Shown here piece after piece: positions 44,068-55,676 of a stretch of DNA of 64,000 nt. The stretch spans positions 2,093,632 through 2,157,631 of the forward strand of contig LNAC01000273.1 in NCBI GenBank assembly GCA_002007465.1, given 5' to 3'. The stretch is from Ailurus styani. Its lineage: Eukaryota; Chordata; Mammalia; Carnivora; Ailuridae. A model generated the notes under the pieces. The model did not search any database, was not told the origin of the DNA, and worked only from the letters and a program-made list of their open reading frames with translations. Positions within the stretch are counted from its first letter, which is position 1. The number at the start of each line of letters is the position of its first letter. A program made the translations under genes and the position numbers.

Positions 44068-44272
44068 TTTTTTTTTTAAGATTCTATTCATTTATTTATT
44101 TGACACAGAGAGAGAGATCAGATCACAAGTAGACAGAGAGGCAGGCAGAGAGAGAGGAGGAAGCAGGCTCCCCACTGAGCGGGGAGCCCGATGCGGGCCT
44201 CGATCCCAGGACCCCGAGATCATGACCTGAGCCGAAAGCAGAGGCTTTAACCAACTGAGCCATCCAGGCGCC
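44068..44272 (-). mobile_element. Carnivoran SINE, full length, very young
   Basis: Minus strand head GGGCGCCTGGATGGCTCAGT, GGTTAAAGCCTCTGC, tail seen as T(13). Perfect 19-bp target duplication at 44049-44067 and 44273-44291 (CTTCTACTACCTACTCCTT). A small GATCA duplication sits in the body (AGATCAGATCAC). Long perfect flanks mark it as one of the most recent insertions here. Confidence 0.97.
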
Positions 44273-44540
44273 CTTCTACTACCTACTCCTTAAAACAGAA
44301 ACCAATTTTATTTTTTCCTTAAGGTGGAAACAGAGGGCACGAAGATGAACAGATGAGTATACATTTTTGTCATTATGAAAAACTTTGTAATTGAATTTAA
44401 TTAAGGCTCATTAGCCACCAAAGGAGAATAAGAAAAAAAAAATCCAGACAAGTAAAATTTCCTTTAGACATATTTTAGAAACAAAGGACATATTTTCATT
44501 AAAAGCTAATCTGTCTTATCAAGTTACTGAAAATGTTCTT

Positions 44541-44738
44541 TTTTTTTTAAGATTTTATTTTATTTGACGCAGAGAGAGAGATTACAAGTAGGCAGAGAGG
44601 CAGGCAGAGAGACAGGGAGAGGAGGAAGCAGGCTTCCTGCTGAGCAGAGAGCCTGATGCGGGCCTTGATCCCAGGACCCTGAGATCATGACCTGAGCCGA
44701 AAGCAGAGGCTTTAACCCACTGAGCCACCCAAGTGCCC
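44541..44738 (-). mobile_element. Carnivoran SINE, full length
   Basis: Minus strand head GGGCACTTGGGTGGCTCAGT, GGGTTAAAGCCTCTGC. Target duplication of 20 bp with one mismatch (AAGTTACTGA-A/G-AATGTTCTT core) at 44521-44540 and 44739-44758. Confidence 0.97.
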
Positions 44739-44949
44739 AAGTTACTGAGAATGTTCTTAATAATTATGTTGCGTTGGTTGTGAAAATGCCATAAGTTATT
44801 AAACAAAGCTAGTCATCATCTCAAATTACCCCAACACAAGAACTATAAGAGGCACAAAACAAAACAAAACAATGATGTTTTAGTTCTCTTAAAACAAAAA
44901 TATTAATTTTTTGCTGACTTCCTTGACATACAATAAAATAACAGATATC

Positions 44950-46340
44950 AAGTAATTCATTTTTTAACTTTTTTAAAGTATAGTTGATATGAATGATTGA
45001 AGACTTATACAACTATGTCTACTGTGTGACCACTGTCTCAATCAATATAGGAATTTCTGCCAGCCCCCAAATTCCCTTACCTGTTTTCAACCTAAATAAC
45101 TCCTATTTCCCTCTCCACACAATCATGAATTTGATTTCAGCTGTTACAAATTAGTCTTGTCTGTTTTATAATTCATACAGTGGAATTTACAGCAGGTACT
45201 CTTATGTATCTGGTTACTTTCAGTCAGAATGGTTTTGTGATTCTTCCATATTGTTGCACACACTAGTGACTGATATCTTTTCATAGCTAAGTAATATTAC
45301 ATACTATGAGTATACTGTAGTTTGTTTATCCATTGATTTGTTGGTTGACATATGTGGAGTTTTTTTACATGTTTATGGACATTTGTACGAGTCTTTTGTA
45401 GATATATGTTTCTATTTCTCTTGGGTAAATAACTAGAAGTGTAATTTCTTGGTCATATGGTAAATGTAGGTTTAACTTTATAAGCTACAAAAAGCTCTCC
45501 AAAGTGTACAATTTTATGATCTCTCCAGCAATGTATGAGTTCCAGTAATTCCTCATCCCTGCCAAAACTTGATATTGTTTATATTTTTAATTCTAGCCAT
45601 TTTGGTGGGTGTGTAGATGGTATTGCATTGTGGTTTTAATTTGCTAAATATGGTGAGAATAATTTATGTGCTTACTGGTTATCCATATAGCTTACTTTAT
45701 AAAATATATTCTTAATAGTTGACTCATTGTTTATTATATATTTTGTCTTCTTGTTTTTGAGCTCTCAAAGGTTTTTATATATCTGAACACAAAACTGTAA
45801 AAATGTGCTAAAAAATCCAACAAAATAACTTTCTATCAGTTTCTTAATGATTTTTATTAAAGAAACAGAATGTTTAACTTTGATGAAGCTCACTTTATCC
45901 ATATTTTCTTTTTCTTTTTTATTACTTTTTTCCTCTTTATTTTTTTCATTGATTTTTGGCCTTTGTTAACATCTACCTTCTACTTATCTTGATTTAACTT
46001 GCTTTTATTTTCCTAGCTTCCTATATTGGAAACTTAGATTGTTGATACAAGAATCTTCCTTTATTTTAATATAAGCATTTAAATTTACAAATTTTTTTCT
46101 GATACCTACTTATCTTCATACACAAATTTCGATAGTATTTGTTTCTATTTTCATTTGGGTAAAAAATGTTTTCTAATTTCCTTTGTAATTATTTATAAAT
46201 GTGTTGTTTCACTTCTAATTATTTAGAGATTTTAGAGATATCTTTTAGTAATTGATTCCAAATTTTAATTCTTTTGTGGTTGGAGAATATATTCTGTATG
46301 ATTTCAATCTCTTTAAATTTATTGAAGCATACCCCACTTC
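44950..46340 (-). mobile_element. Old L1, reverse orientation (3' UTR and part of ORF2)
   Basis: 'AGTATAGTTGATATGAATGA', 'TCTTCCATATTGTTGCACAC', 'GGTAAATAACTAGAAGTGTA', 'CTAGCCATTTTGGTGGGTGT', 'TTTAACTTTGATGAAGCTCA' and 'TTGTGGTTGGAGAATATATT' read as the reverse complement of L1 from the 3' UTR back into ORF2. Many indels and stops; L1M-type age. Confidence 0.85.
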
Positions 46341-46713
46341 AATAAAAAGCTATTTTAAGAGGCTTTATCCACACTAAAATCGTCATTAATCTCAATCTTT
46401 TCTGTGACTGCTCTTTTCACCTTCTTTCTTTAATGAGATCTTATTCTGTAATACTACATGTCTCTTTGAAGCTTTCTCAAATGGTGGCTGTTTTCTCCCT
46501 CAGAACACAATTCCCGGAGACAGGGCATCTTTCCTCCTTGGTCCATGTTGCCACTGCCCTCACTTAAAGAATTTCTCAGCTTTGAATCTCATTCCAGACC
46601 AAGACATCCATTGCCCTCCTCATTGTAACTACCTGCTGATCCCCCATGCAATAATGACATCCCATAAATGCATTAGTACCTGGTTTGTTGGTAACTCTTT
46701 CTAACACTATTCT

Positions 46714-46913
46714 TTCTTTTTTTTAAGATTTTATTTATTTATTTATTTATTTGACAGTGAGAGAGCACAGGCACGGGGAGCGGCAGGTAGAGGGAGAGGG
46801 AGAAGCAGGCCCACCGAGGAGCAGGGAGCCCAATGCAGGACTTGATCGCAGGACTCTGGGATCATGACCTAAGCCAAAGGCAAACGATTCACCAACTGAG
46901 CCCCCAAGGCACC
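46714..46913 (-). mobile_element. Carnivoran SINE, older
   Basis: Minus strand head GGTGCCTTGGGGGCTCAGTT, GGTGAATCGTTTGCC, tail seen as TTTTTTTTAAGATTTTATTT with extra TTTA units. Target duplication CTTTCTAACACTATTCT (46697-46713) against TTTTTCCAACATTATTCT (46914-46931). Confidence 0.94.
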
Positions 46914-48289
46914 TTTTTCCAACATTATTCTCTTTGATGGTCACTACTGGTGATCACAATATTCACACAGATTATTTATTAATGCCCTAACCCTCTTGTA
47001 TCCTCGACTTCTCCTCCTCCAATGAACTGGGTCTCTACCCAAGTGTTCAGCTGCACACTTACACAGTCAACCTGTTGTCACTATTGTCATTACCTGTAAA
47101 CTCTCCACGACTTCAGTTTCAAATGTCCCACCCTGTGCCACCTCCTTGTCTCTTTTTTCATTGTTTCTATTATCTTAACTTCAACCATCCTGCACTTCTG
47201 TTTTCACCTTGAGCCCATTAGTTCTATCATTCTCACTGCTCCTCATCTTTTTTGTGTCTTCATTACTTCTCATGTAAATCATATCCCACGATACATCATC
47301 ATCATTAGTATTATTATGCCTTATGTTTACCCTCTTCTCCCTTGCCTTTCTCTATCAGTTTAACACACATCCATGGCAAAATAACAAGCCTTGTTAGATC
47401 TGACTCTATTCATATGTCTGTACTGGTACAGCCAGCTGAAACTGGAAGGAGAAACCACATGACCACACAGACAAAATTTAAATTTTTGATTACTTAACAT
47501 GTATAGGCCCTTAATATTACCTAGTAATCAGACTATATTTTCCTTGTTCCTTCTCTCTACTATTCTCCCAAACAGTTATTTTACACTTCTCTCTCTCCTC
47601 TTAAATCTCTAACATCTCTTCTCTCATCCGCTCTCAGATAACTACCTTCCTTCCTATTTCGCCAAAAGAATTGAAACCAATTCTCCTTTATATGGGTCCC
47701 CTTATCTGCATCAGGACCCACACACTATAACTTCTAGATTGTTAGAATGGAGGGTGTCTCTTTGTTCCTATTAAGGTCAGCACCTCTACTGCATATCAGC
47801 TCTGAGACACTCTTCCCTACTCAGAAAGTGTATAGAGTATACCATCGCATTTTCCCTGTCTAAGGTACCATAATTTCTCACCAGAACTTTCTGATGAGTC
47901 TCCCGCTTTCGCTGTTGACTTCTTTCAGACATTTAAATCCTGCTTCCAGAGTAATCCTGTTAAACGTAATACAGATCATGTTATTTTTCCCTCAAAACTG
48001 TCCAATGGATCCTTATGTCATTCAACAAGAAAGGCAAATTTCTTATGTGATTTATAGTCACATCGTAGATGTTTTGTCTCTCCTTGTAACATTGTCACCT
48101 TTCTGACTTCACGCCTCTCCCCCATGGCTTTCTTCTTGTTCTTCAAACATATAAGGAATACTCCTGTTCAGTACCTTAGAGTTTATTTTTCATTCTTCCT
48201 AGAAAGTTCTTCCCCTATGTATATAACATGGCTAGGTCCCTCATTGTCTTAGATTTTAGTTTACTCAAATTTTACCTTCTCTGGTACGT

Positions 48290-48749
48290 TGACTAATGAT
48301 CCCCCCCCCCAAGCTACCAAGATATCAATGTCCTAACCTCTAGAACCTGTGAATATTTTTCCTTTCATGGGAATAGAAACTTTGAAAATATAATTAAGAA
48401 TCTTGAGATGGGGAGATGATCCTGGATTATCCAGGTAGGGCAATCTAATCACAAGAGTCCTTATAAAAAGGGGTCATGAGGATCAGAGTAAGTTTTGGGA
48501 CATGAGACAATAGAAGCAAGAGCTTGGAGTGGTATGAGGAAGGGGGTACAAGCTAAAGAATTCAGGAAGCTTCTAGAAGCTGGAAAAATGAAGAAATCAA
48601 TTCTCCCATGAAGGCAAAGAGAGATCACAGTCTTTCCAATAAGATGATTTTAGACAACTGACCTCTAGAACTGTAAGAATATATTTGTATTATTTTAAGC
48701 CACTTAGTTTATGCTTATTTGTTACAGCAACAATAGGAAACAGATATAC
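48290..48749 (+). mobile_element. MaLR-type (MLT1-like) solo LTR
   Basis: 'GACTAATGATCCCCCCCCCC', 'ATATCAATGTCCTAACCTCT', 'GAGATGGGGAGATGATCCTG', 'GATTATCCAGGTAGGGCAAT', 'CTTCTAGAAGCTGGAAAAAT', 'GACCTCTAGAACTGTAAGAA' and 'GTTACAGCAACAATAGGAAA' are the MaLR landmarks at normal spacing. Inserted in an L2. Near full length and better preserved than the other MaLR copies here. Confidence 0.8.
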
Positions 48750-49278
48750 CTTCTTATTGCAGTCTTCCTTGACCATCTTATCTAAAGTTATAATGGCTAC
48801 CTGTTTGGCTTATTTTTCTTCTAGCCTTATAATATATGCCCCATACTATACAACACAGTGCTGATTTTATTTAGTTATGTAGTATATTGTCAATGTGAGT
48901 TCCAAAAAATCATAAATTGAGGTGTATGCTTTAGTGACTTCCTTTACTATATTACCCAGAACATGTGGAACACATATTAGGTACTCGACAAGGATTTGCT
49001 GAAAATAGTACATGTAAGAATGAATTTAGATTTTTTGTTTCTCTCTAATCAGTGATTTCTATTCTTTCGATGATTGTATGTGTGAATCTTCTGTGCTAGC
49101 CCAGTGTACTCTAACCGTAAATGTGTGTGTGTGCAAGTGTATGCACACTATACAGTAGCTTATTTATATTCAACTGATAATAGCATGATTAATGGGTAGG
49201 GCCATATGGTGATTTCAATATAGAATCAATAGGATCTGCATGACTAGACCATTTTACATTTCATATCTGCTTATTTCT

Positions 49279-49475
49279 CTTTTTTAAGATTTTTATTTAT
49301 TTACTTTACAGAGAGATACACAGCAAGAGAGGGAATAAAAGTAGGGGGAGTGGAAGAGGGAGAAGAAGGCCCCCCTCCGAGCAGGAACCCGGATGCGGGG
49401 CTTGATCCCTGGATCTGGGGATCGTGACCTGAGCCAAAGGCAAACGCCTAACAACTCAGCCACCCGGGCGCCCTT
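49279..49475 (-). mobile_element. Carnivoran SINE, older
   Basis: Minus strand head GGGCGCCCGGGTGGCTGAGT, TGTTAGGCGTTTGCCTTTGG, body with several changes. Perfect 16-bp target duplication ATATCTGCTTATTTCT at 49263-49278 and 49476-49491. Confidence 0.95.
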
Positions 49476-49491
49476 ATATCTGCTTATTTCT

Positions 49492-50869
49492 GCCTTGGAA
49501 ATGATGAGTAAAATTAGCTATGATATTAAAACAAACAATAGAAAGTACACAATGACAAAACTAAGGACAAGTAGCATCGTTTTTAATTTTACTTCAACAT
49601 ATTACTTCTTAAACATGGTGGACAATGTAGTGAAGGAATCCCAGTGCCCCTTTCACTTGCTGTATTTACTCCCTGCTCTAGCACATAACTGTAGGCCCTT
49701 GTTATAGTCACAAATTATACCATAGTTTTACAAAAGAATGCATCACCTCTTAAGCATCATAGTAGAATGCCAACGTCTTAGATTTTGACCTTAAGTAAAC
49801 ACAAAACTACATTCTCTATTTATATTTGTATCGGTAGAGCACCAGGTCAGAGGAACAAAAAAAAGTCTGAAATAAAGCAGACACTGTATATAAAAGCAGT
49901 CTGCACTTTAAGTTTTATCTTTCACAAAGAAAACACAAAGTAACTTGTACAACTGTGCATTATTTTAGTATAAGGGACTTAACAAAAAATCCCTTCTTCT
50001 GTGCTTAATAGAGCTGAATTCTCAATCAGCTTGTTACTTACTCAGTATCTGTAGCATATTCAGGCTCATTATGCCATGCCCCAGGGAGTACGTCATTCTG
50101 AGGAAGACATGTCTTTAGTGTTATTTTTATTTAGAGCTTATGATGTAGGAATTGATTGAGGAAAATGTTCCTTTTTATTACAAAATTAGAAACTTTAGCA
50201 ATCCTTTCATATTTCTGCCTCTACGGTTGACTTGGTCATGTAAATTCATATTTAAAATATATCGACGATTCTTAGGAAGCAGGTTTCATTTTATTAATCC
50301 TATTAATTGGGATTTCCACGAGGAGTCAGTGGGGTTAAAATAAAAGCTATTTTGAGTCCTTTCTTTCCAGCATGCAAAGCATAGACATTGTTCCCTTGTC
50401 ACTGTGATTTTACTAAGCAGGTGAGGCATCAGGGCATGGAGTGGAAAAAAAAAATTGGCCATTCCCATAATTCATTGCTAAGCTGTTGATATCACACCAA
50501 TGGCAAATAAAACTCCTATGCTGGTAGAAACTTAGTGTCACTGGAAGAATCATGTTCAGAGGAGAAAAAAACAAGAAAAAATATGCATTTCGTAAGCACT
50601 TTCTGAAAAAAAATACCTACATGCTCACTGAAAGAAGCCTACGTGTATGTCCAACTGGACATTAGAACCAAACACTTATGCATATTCCCTTAACTTTCAG
50701 CTAGTTCTCCTGACAAGCTACTCTACTTCAAAAATGAAAAGTGATATCACAGCCAACATATATCTAAATGCTTTTTTAAATATTAATAATAATATTACAT
50801 ATATAAATGTCAACTTTGATCAAGTAACTCAAATCACATTACAGACTATGCTTATTTAAAGTAACTAGC
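49492..50869. other. No gene or clear repeat recognised
   Basis: The 104-codon plus frame at 49393-49707 starts inside the SINE and is probably chance read-through. Other frames (50152-50343, 50647-50859) are AT-driven. Confidence 0.45.
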
Positions 50870-50985
50870 TGCACTGTAGAGGTAAGGAAACTGAGAAATA
50901 AAGTAAATTAATTACTTATCTAAGGTCAATTTCATAGGTCAGAAATAGAGCCAGAACTAGACCCTCTCTGCTAGAACAGATCAAC
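50870..50985 (-). mobile_element. MIR fragment
   Basis: 'GGTAAGGAAACTGAGAAATA', 'CTAAGGTCAATTTCATAGGT' and 'AGAGCCAGAACTAGACCCTC' are the antisense MIR core in order. Confidence 0.7.
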
Positions 50986-51441
50986 TCTCTCACTTGAAGT
51001 TGGTATATTACACTGAAGGTAACATCATACGAGTATCTAATAAAGACTTTAAGCTATTATAGTAGAGTGGCTTCAGACAAAATTCGAATTGATTGAAAGT
51101 TTCCTCTGAAACTTGAATCAAAGCAAATTCCATCTTTTTTTCTGTACCTCTTCTCTTGTAGTGAAGGATCCAAAGATAGCACACAAATGGATGTTTCTCT
51201 GATACCTGTGGCTTATCAGTAAGAATAGAAGTAATGGAAATCTCATGAGAAAGCTGCTCTTAAAAGATTTCCAATCCAATTTTTGAACTCAAAGGCTTGA
51301 ATTAGTATCAGATTAACATCCAAGTCTTTCAAAGTACATCTTCGAGGATTCAGTTATCAAGAAGACATCAGACACTGGAATTTAGGTTCAATTTTTTGTG
51401 GCAAGAGGAGAGAAATACGCAAATAAGCAGGGCTCTTTCGT

Positions 51442-51476
<35 letters not shown>

Positions 51477-51886
51477 GCTTATACCCTCTTTTATATCTTT
51501 ATATCACTTTTCTACATGTAATTTATTTTCCCATTTATGCTTTCATTACCTTCTTCTAAAATAATTCCACACATGCATGTATGTATGCATGCACAAATGT
51601 ACACATGCAGTGCAATGTTTCTTACTATTCTGCTAAAGCAGTGGTAACTCAACAGTTTGGCTTACCTTCCCACTCTATAGCTGCCAATCCTATGAGGATT
51701 AGAGTCCAGAGATGTGAAGTTTCAGTGTCATTCAAATGCATTTTAGTAGAGGGAATCTCATTCTGCAGTGCCCCTGAGAGTGTACCTACCACCCTTTTCC
51801 TGTCTCTGATCCTCAGATTCTTCCTGTTATAGATGTGGTTGGACCAGCTGCTGAATTCTTTCTTCAATTTCTTTTCCCATCTGTAG
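50986..51886. other. Unassigned DNA upstream of a candidate exon
   Basis: Contains a (TTTC)n array at 51434-51476. Overlapping frames at 51581-51832 (plus) and 51649-51867 (minus) show no motif. The last 30 bases are pyrimidine-rich and end in TAG. Confidence 0.4.
51434..51476 (+). repeat. (TTTC)n microsatellite
   Basis: About ten CTTT/TTTC units with one CG interruption near 51440. Confidence 0.95.
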
Positions 51887-52071
51887 GTCGGCTACCATTG
51901 TTGCAAACATCTACAAGACAAACAAGTGGCAAGCGTGTTCGAGAGATGTTTCCAGCTCAATCTACCATGGAGAATTTGAAGCAAGAAGAAGAAATATTCA
52001 CAATCCAGAATGGAAGCCTTTTGGGAATTCACACATCACAGATGCAACTAAATATAGTGGATATTAATTAG
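51887..52071 (+). other. Candidate terminal coding exon, unrecognised
   Basis: A pyrimidine-rich tract (51855-51882) ends in CATCTGTAG, a good acceptor shape. The downstream frame (GRLPLLQTSTRQTSGKR ... LNIVDIN) stays open for 61 codons to TAG at 52069-52071. The peptide is polar and charged (Gln, Glu, Lys, Thr, Ser), unlike the Phe/Leu-rich chance frames around it, and has several CpGs (CGT, CGA codons). I do not recognise a family, and no upstream coding exon or AATAAA signal close to the stop is evident. It could be the last exon of a gene, an exon of a long non-coding RNA, or chance. Confidence 0.18.
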
Positions 52072-53924
52072 AGAAATAGAATCCAGTCTTTTTTTAAATT
52101 TTTTTAAGAGGCCATGGGAGTATTCCATGAAGAATTCCACCCCAACCTACTTTCAGCAATTCACAGTATTCATCTGTGTCCTTTTAAAACCTTCCGTTTG
52201 AGGATAGTTCTCCCGCTGAGGTCTAGAGTCTGTAGAGGGTTAGCACTACCTTGAAGTTTTACACTGTAGCCCTGAGTGCTGTGTCAAATTCTAAAGAGGA
52301 AAGTGTTTCACATCTCACCATACAAATGGAGGCAAATGCTAATATGATATTATGTTCACATGTTTATTTTTATGGAACTAATATTTAATCTGTTTCAATT
52401 AAAATCAACCACGTGTTATTTGCCTACAGATTGCATATATTTGAAAGCTGATGGCCATTATATAGAAAAACATTTGAAAACACATGGGTTTTGTAGGGTG
52501 CTGAGTCAAGTGTAATATAAACTGAGGATGGTCCCTGCTGTGTAGTTGCAAATGCTTCTGCTATGGATAAGGCTGCTAATGCCAATGTAAGAGGGAAAAA
52601 AAGGACACAGAGCGAAGAAATGCATTTATTTAGCTTATGTTTTTCTTTCTAAGGGAACTTTAATATAATATGCCTCCAAAACCTGATACAGATTCCAAGT
52701 TTCCTATAACCTAAAGGTCTCTCCACAAAAAAAGAAAATGGCCACTTTCTCTGAAAATATCCGCATTCTTCCAATCGAGAAATACCATATAGCTTTCTTT
52801 GTTCAAAGTACTTGATTCATTAGTGCTTCCATATATAAAACTACCTGGCACTTGCTTCCTACTATGAAATGCAAGACTTAGATATTTCAAACACTGCTGT
52901 GAAAATGGAGCTATATTTTTATTTTCTCTTAGGCAAGAAGCAGGGCTAACCCCTTTCAAATGATACTTTGTTGACATGTTATCATATTTCTCTGATTCTC
53001 CTGCCTGTATAGTAGGATAGTAACTTCTAAATCAATGGGTTCAATAGAGTTGGGGGGAGAATCTGAGGATTCTTATTTGTAAGTTTCCTAGATGATTCTG
53101 ATTGATCATCAGCTAATTTGAAAAACCTTTGTTTTATTTCAAGGATACTCCAGGATAAGCAAACCACTCATTTTTAAATATATAGTCCAATATAGAGGAA
53201 GAGCCATTCAGACACATGTTTATAATTTTATATCCATCTCCCAAAGCCTACACATCCTTTAAAACTTCATTTTAGTTCCCGTGAAGCTCAACCAGTGTGC
53301 TCGTCCAGTTGTGACACTATGGATAAGAATATTCTCTTTTAGTTCTGTTAATCCCAGCACCATGTTTGCATGCTGGATATACTTCTCTCTTACTATCTCT
53401 ATGTAAAAATATAATGTAAGAAGTAAGGCAGATTTTATTCAAAGGAGCTATTGTGATGGTTGTACAGCAGGGCTGGTAGAGTGCAAGGGGTTTTGTAGTA
53501 GGGAACAGAGATTTGCTTCAACTCTGAATTCAACATGGAAAAATAGGACTTCATGACTGAGTAGCAGGATGAGGATCAACAGAAAATTACTAAAAGGAAA
53601 CATTGGAGATAAAGGGGACTTCTGGCTAAACTGATGTAACAGATTCTTGCTGAAGGCAGGTTGGGGTGACTAGATATCACTGGGGGATGCTGGGGGTAGG
53701 AGACCTGATCACCAGATCTCCAGTTTAATCAGATATCAAGGATGGGAGATTCTGGGTAAATTGACTTAGGAGGATTCTTGCTAACATTGGACAATGTAGA
53801 GATGAACATGGAAGACCAAAAATCAAGGCCTAGTTGAGAAGAGAGTTCAGAATAGCCAGAGTAGAGGTTACTCAAGGAGAGAATCTTAATCAGAATTTAT
53901 AACAATTAAAAGAGAATCTTCTAG
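52072..53924. other. No gene or clear repeat recognised
   Basis: AT-rich. If the preceding segment were a terminal exon this would be its 3' UTR and flank, but no canonical AATAAA lies near. An 88-codon minus frame (52711-52977) has no motif. Confidence 0.4.
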
Positions 53925-53975
53925 CGGAGCCTGGGTGGTTCAGTGGGCAGAAATTCTGACCCTTGGTTTCAGTTC
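53925..53975 (+). mobile_element. Carnivoran SINE head fragment
   Basis: GGAGCCTGGGTGGTTCAGTG followed by TGACCCTTGGTTTCAGTTCA is the head of an older Can-SINE sub-family in plus orientation. It stops after about 50 bases. Two antisense SINEs start about 20 bases further on. The rest of its body is not found beyond them, so it was truncated, possibly by their insertion plus deletion. Confidence 0.8.
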
Positions 53976-53993
53976 AGGTTTCAGGTTTTCTTC

Positions 53994-54197
53994 TTTTTTT
54001 TTTTTTTAAAGATTTTATTTGTTTATTTATTTGACACAGAGAGAGAGAGATCACAAGTAGGCAGAGGCAGGCAGAGAGAGGAGGAAGCAGGCTCCCCACT
54101 GAGCAGGGAGCCCGATGTGGGCCTCGATCCCAGGACCCTGGGATCACGACCTGAGCCGAAGGCAGCGGCTTTAACCCACTGAGCCACCCAGGTGCCC
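53994..54197 (-). mobile_element. Carnivoran SINE, full length (downstream member of a pair)
   Basis: Minus strand: GGGCACCTGGGTGGCTCAGT, GGGTTAAAGCCGCTGCC, normal body, tail seen as about 15 T. On the plus strand its head end (54197) touches the (TTTA)n tail of the next SINE. Confidence 0.96.
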
Positions 54198-54201
54198 TTT
54201 T

Positions 54202-54252
<51 letters not shown>

Positions 54253-54255
54253 TTT
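54198..54255 (+). repeat. (TTTA)n microsatellite (SINE tail expansion)
   Basis: About fourteen TTTA units, derived from the AAATAAATAAA tail of the antisense SINE. Confidence 0.96.
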
Positions 54256-54402
54256 GACACAGAGAGAGAAAGAGATCACAAGTAGGCAGAGAGGCAGGCA
54301 GAGAGAGAGGAGGAGCCTGATGCAGGCCTTGATCCCAGGACCCTGCGATCATGACCTGAGCCAAAGGCAGAGTCTTTAACCCACTGAGCCACCCAGGCAC
54401 CT
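54198..54402 (-). mobile_element. Carnivoran SINE with internal deletion and (TTTA)n tail (upstream member of a pair)
   Basis: Minus strand: CAGGTGCCTGGGTGGCTCAG, GGGTTAAAGACTCTGCC. About 25 bases (the CTGCTCAGCAGGGAGCCTGC part) are missing between CATCAGGCTCC and TCCTCTCTC. The tail has grown into about 14 TTTA units (54198-54255). No clear target duplication for this copy or for the pair. Confidence 0.95.
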
Positions 54403-55299
54403 GCACGATATTCCTTTCTTTTATGAAAAGTTTCAATTCTTATTCTTTAGTTCCTCTTTCTTTAGTCTTCACTTTATGATTGCTTTGTTTTCTTTTTCAC
54501 TCCTGGTGTTTTCTATTACAAGGCAATAGGTATTTAGCTTTTCCTTGTTAGTCTCCTTTAATACTCTTTGCTTTTCATTAACTTTACTATCTAGACTCCC
54601 CACTTTCCTATGGCTTTTGTTTCTTTACGTTATTTTGATTTCTAGACCACAGTATTTGCCTTTTCTCTTTAAGGCCTCACACTGTTTAACTTCCTCTTCA
54701 TGTTGTTTCCTTGGCTCAAATTCTAAAACTCAGTGCTGAAGCTTCCTGCTGCTCATATCCCTTTAGTCTTAATGTCTACAGAAGAGTTTTCTTTCTTGCA
54801 TCTACTAAGAAAGTTTCTTACTAGAGTTCTCTAGCCTGTGGCTCTGTGTCTTCTCTGAGTACACAGTATGCTGCAAGCATTAAAATCCCATTTGTTGGCG
54901 ATCTCTAGATAAGGGAGAGCTGGGATGTTGGGAAAACCTGGTGACAGTAATTTCCCAGGTTTGAATAGGGATGGGTTTCTGATCAAGTTATATGTACTGG
55001 ACTAAATTGATTTTCCTTATCTAGAAAATAGTCGATAATAAGACACTTACAAAGATCCTGCATAGGGATACACTAAAAAAAAAAAAAAAAAGAAAGTGAG
55101 TATGAAAAATATTCAGAAAAAAGAATCAGGATTCAATATCTTAAGGATTGATACCAAAGAGAATTTACAAACAAAATTAGGTAATGAATGGGAGTACAAC
55201 ATGCTGAGTGTTACCTAAATTATTTTTTAGTTTCCATGTACTTTTCGTGTTGTGTGTCCACGTGCACTTGGGCATTTGGTCATTCTTCTGTTCTCATCC
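54403..55299. other. No gene or clear repeat recognised
   Basis: Pyrimidine-rich first half (TTC/TTT runs) with a 64-codon hydrophobic frame (54545-54739), regarded as chance. An A-rich run lies near 55076-55092. Confidence 0.4.
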
Positions 55300-55676
55300 A
55301 TTCATTCAACAATATTATTACTTTTGATGTGCTTTATGCTTGAAATACTGTGATGAACAAAATATAGATGGAAACAAAAATATATATTGGTTCAGTTCTC
55401 ATAGAGTTTAAAATAAAATATCAAATCACTACCAAAATAATAAATTTTCAAGTGTGGTCAGTTCCAAATGAAATGTAAATAGTGCTATACAGACCTATAC
55501 TGGGGAGATTTGACATATTTGGGCAGATCAGAGAAGGTTCTGCTGAGATGCCAATAGAGGCAGAAGGGTGCTATCTGATGAAGCTGAAGTAAGCAGCTGC
55601 CAGGCCATTAAAACCCCACTAAGTCTGCCATGACTAAATTTCTAATACAAAAGTATAACTTTGGCTGTAATACTGT

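Larger units (their letters stand above)
46384..49015 (+). mobile_element. L2-like LINE, split by a SINE and a MaLR LTR
   Basis: The 3' half is firm: 'CCAGAGTAATCCTGTTAAAC', 'CCTAGAAAGTTCTTCCCCTA', then across the LTR 'GTCTTCCTTGACCATCTTAT', 'CTAAAGTTATAATGG' and 'ACACATATTAGGTACTCGAC'. The 5' half (46384-47700), with text such as 'ACTACCTTCCTTCCTATTTC', is pyrimidine-rich and L2-like but less certain. No intact frame. Confidence 0.55.

Noticed and set aside
49393..49707. 104-codon plus-strand frame
   Set aside because: Starts within an antisense SINE and continues into AT-rich DNA; no motif.
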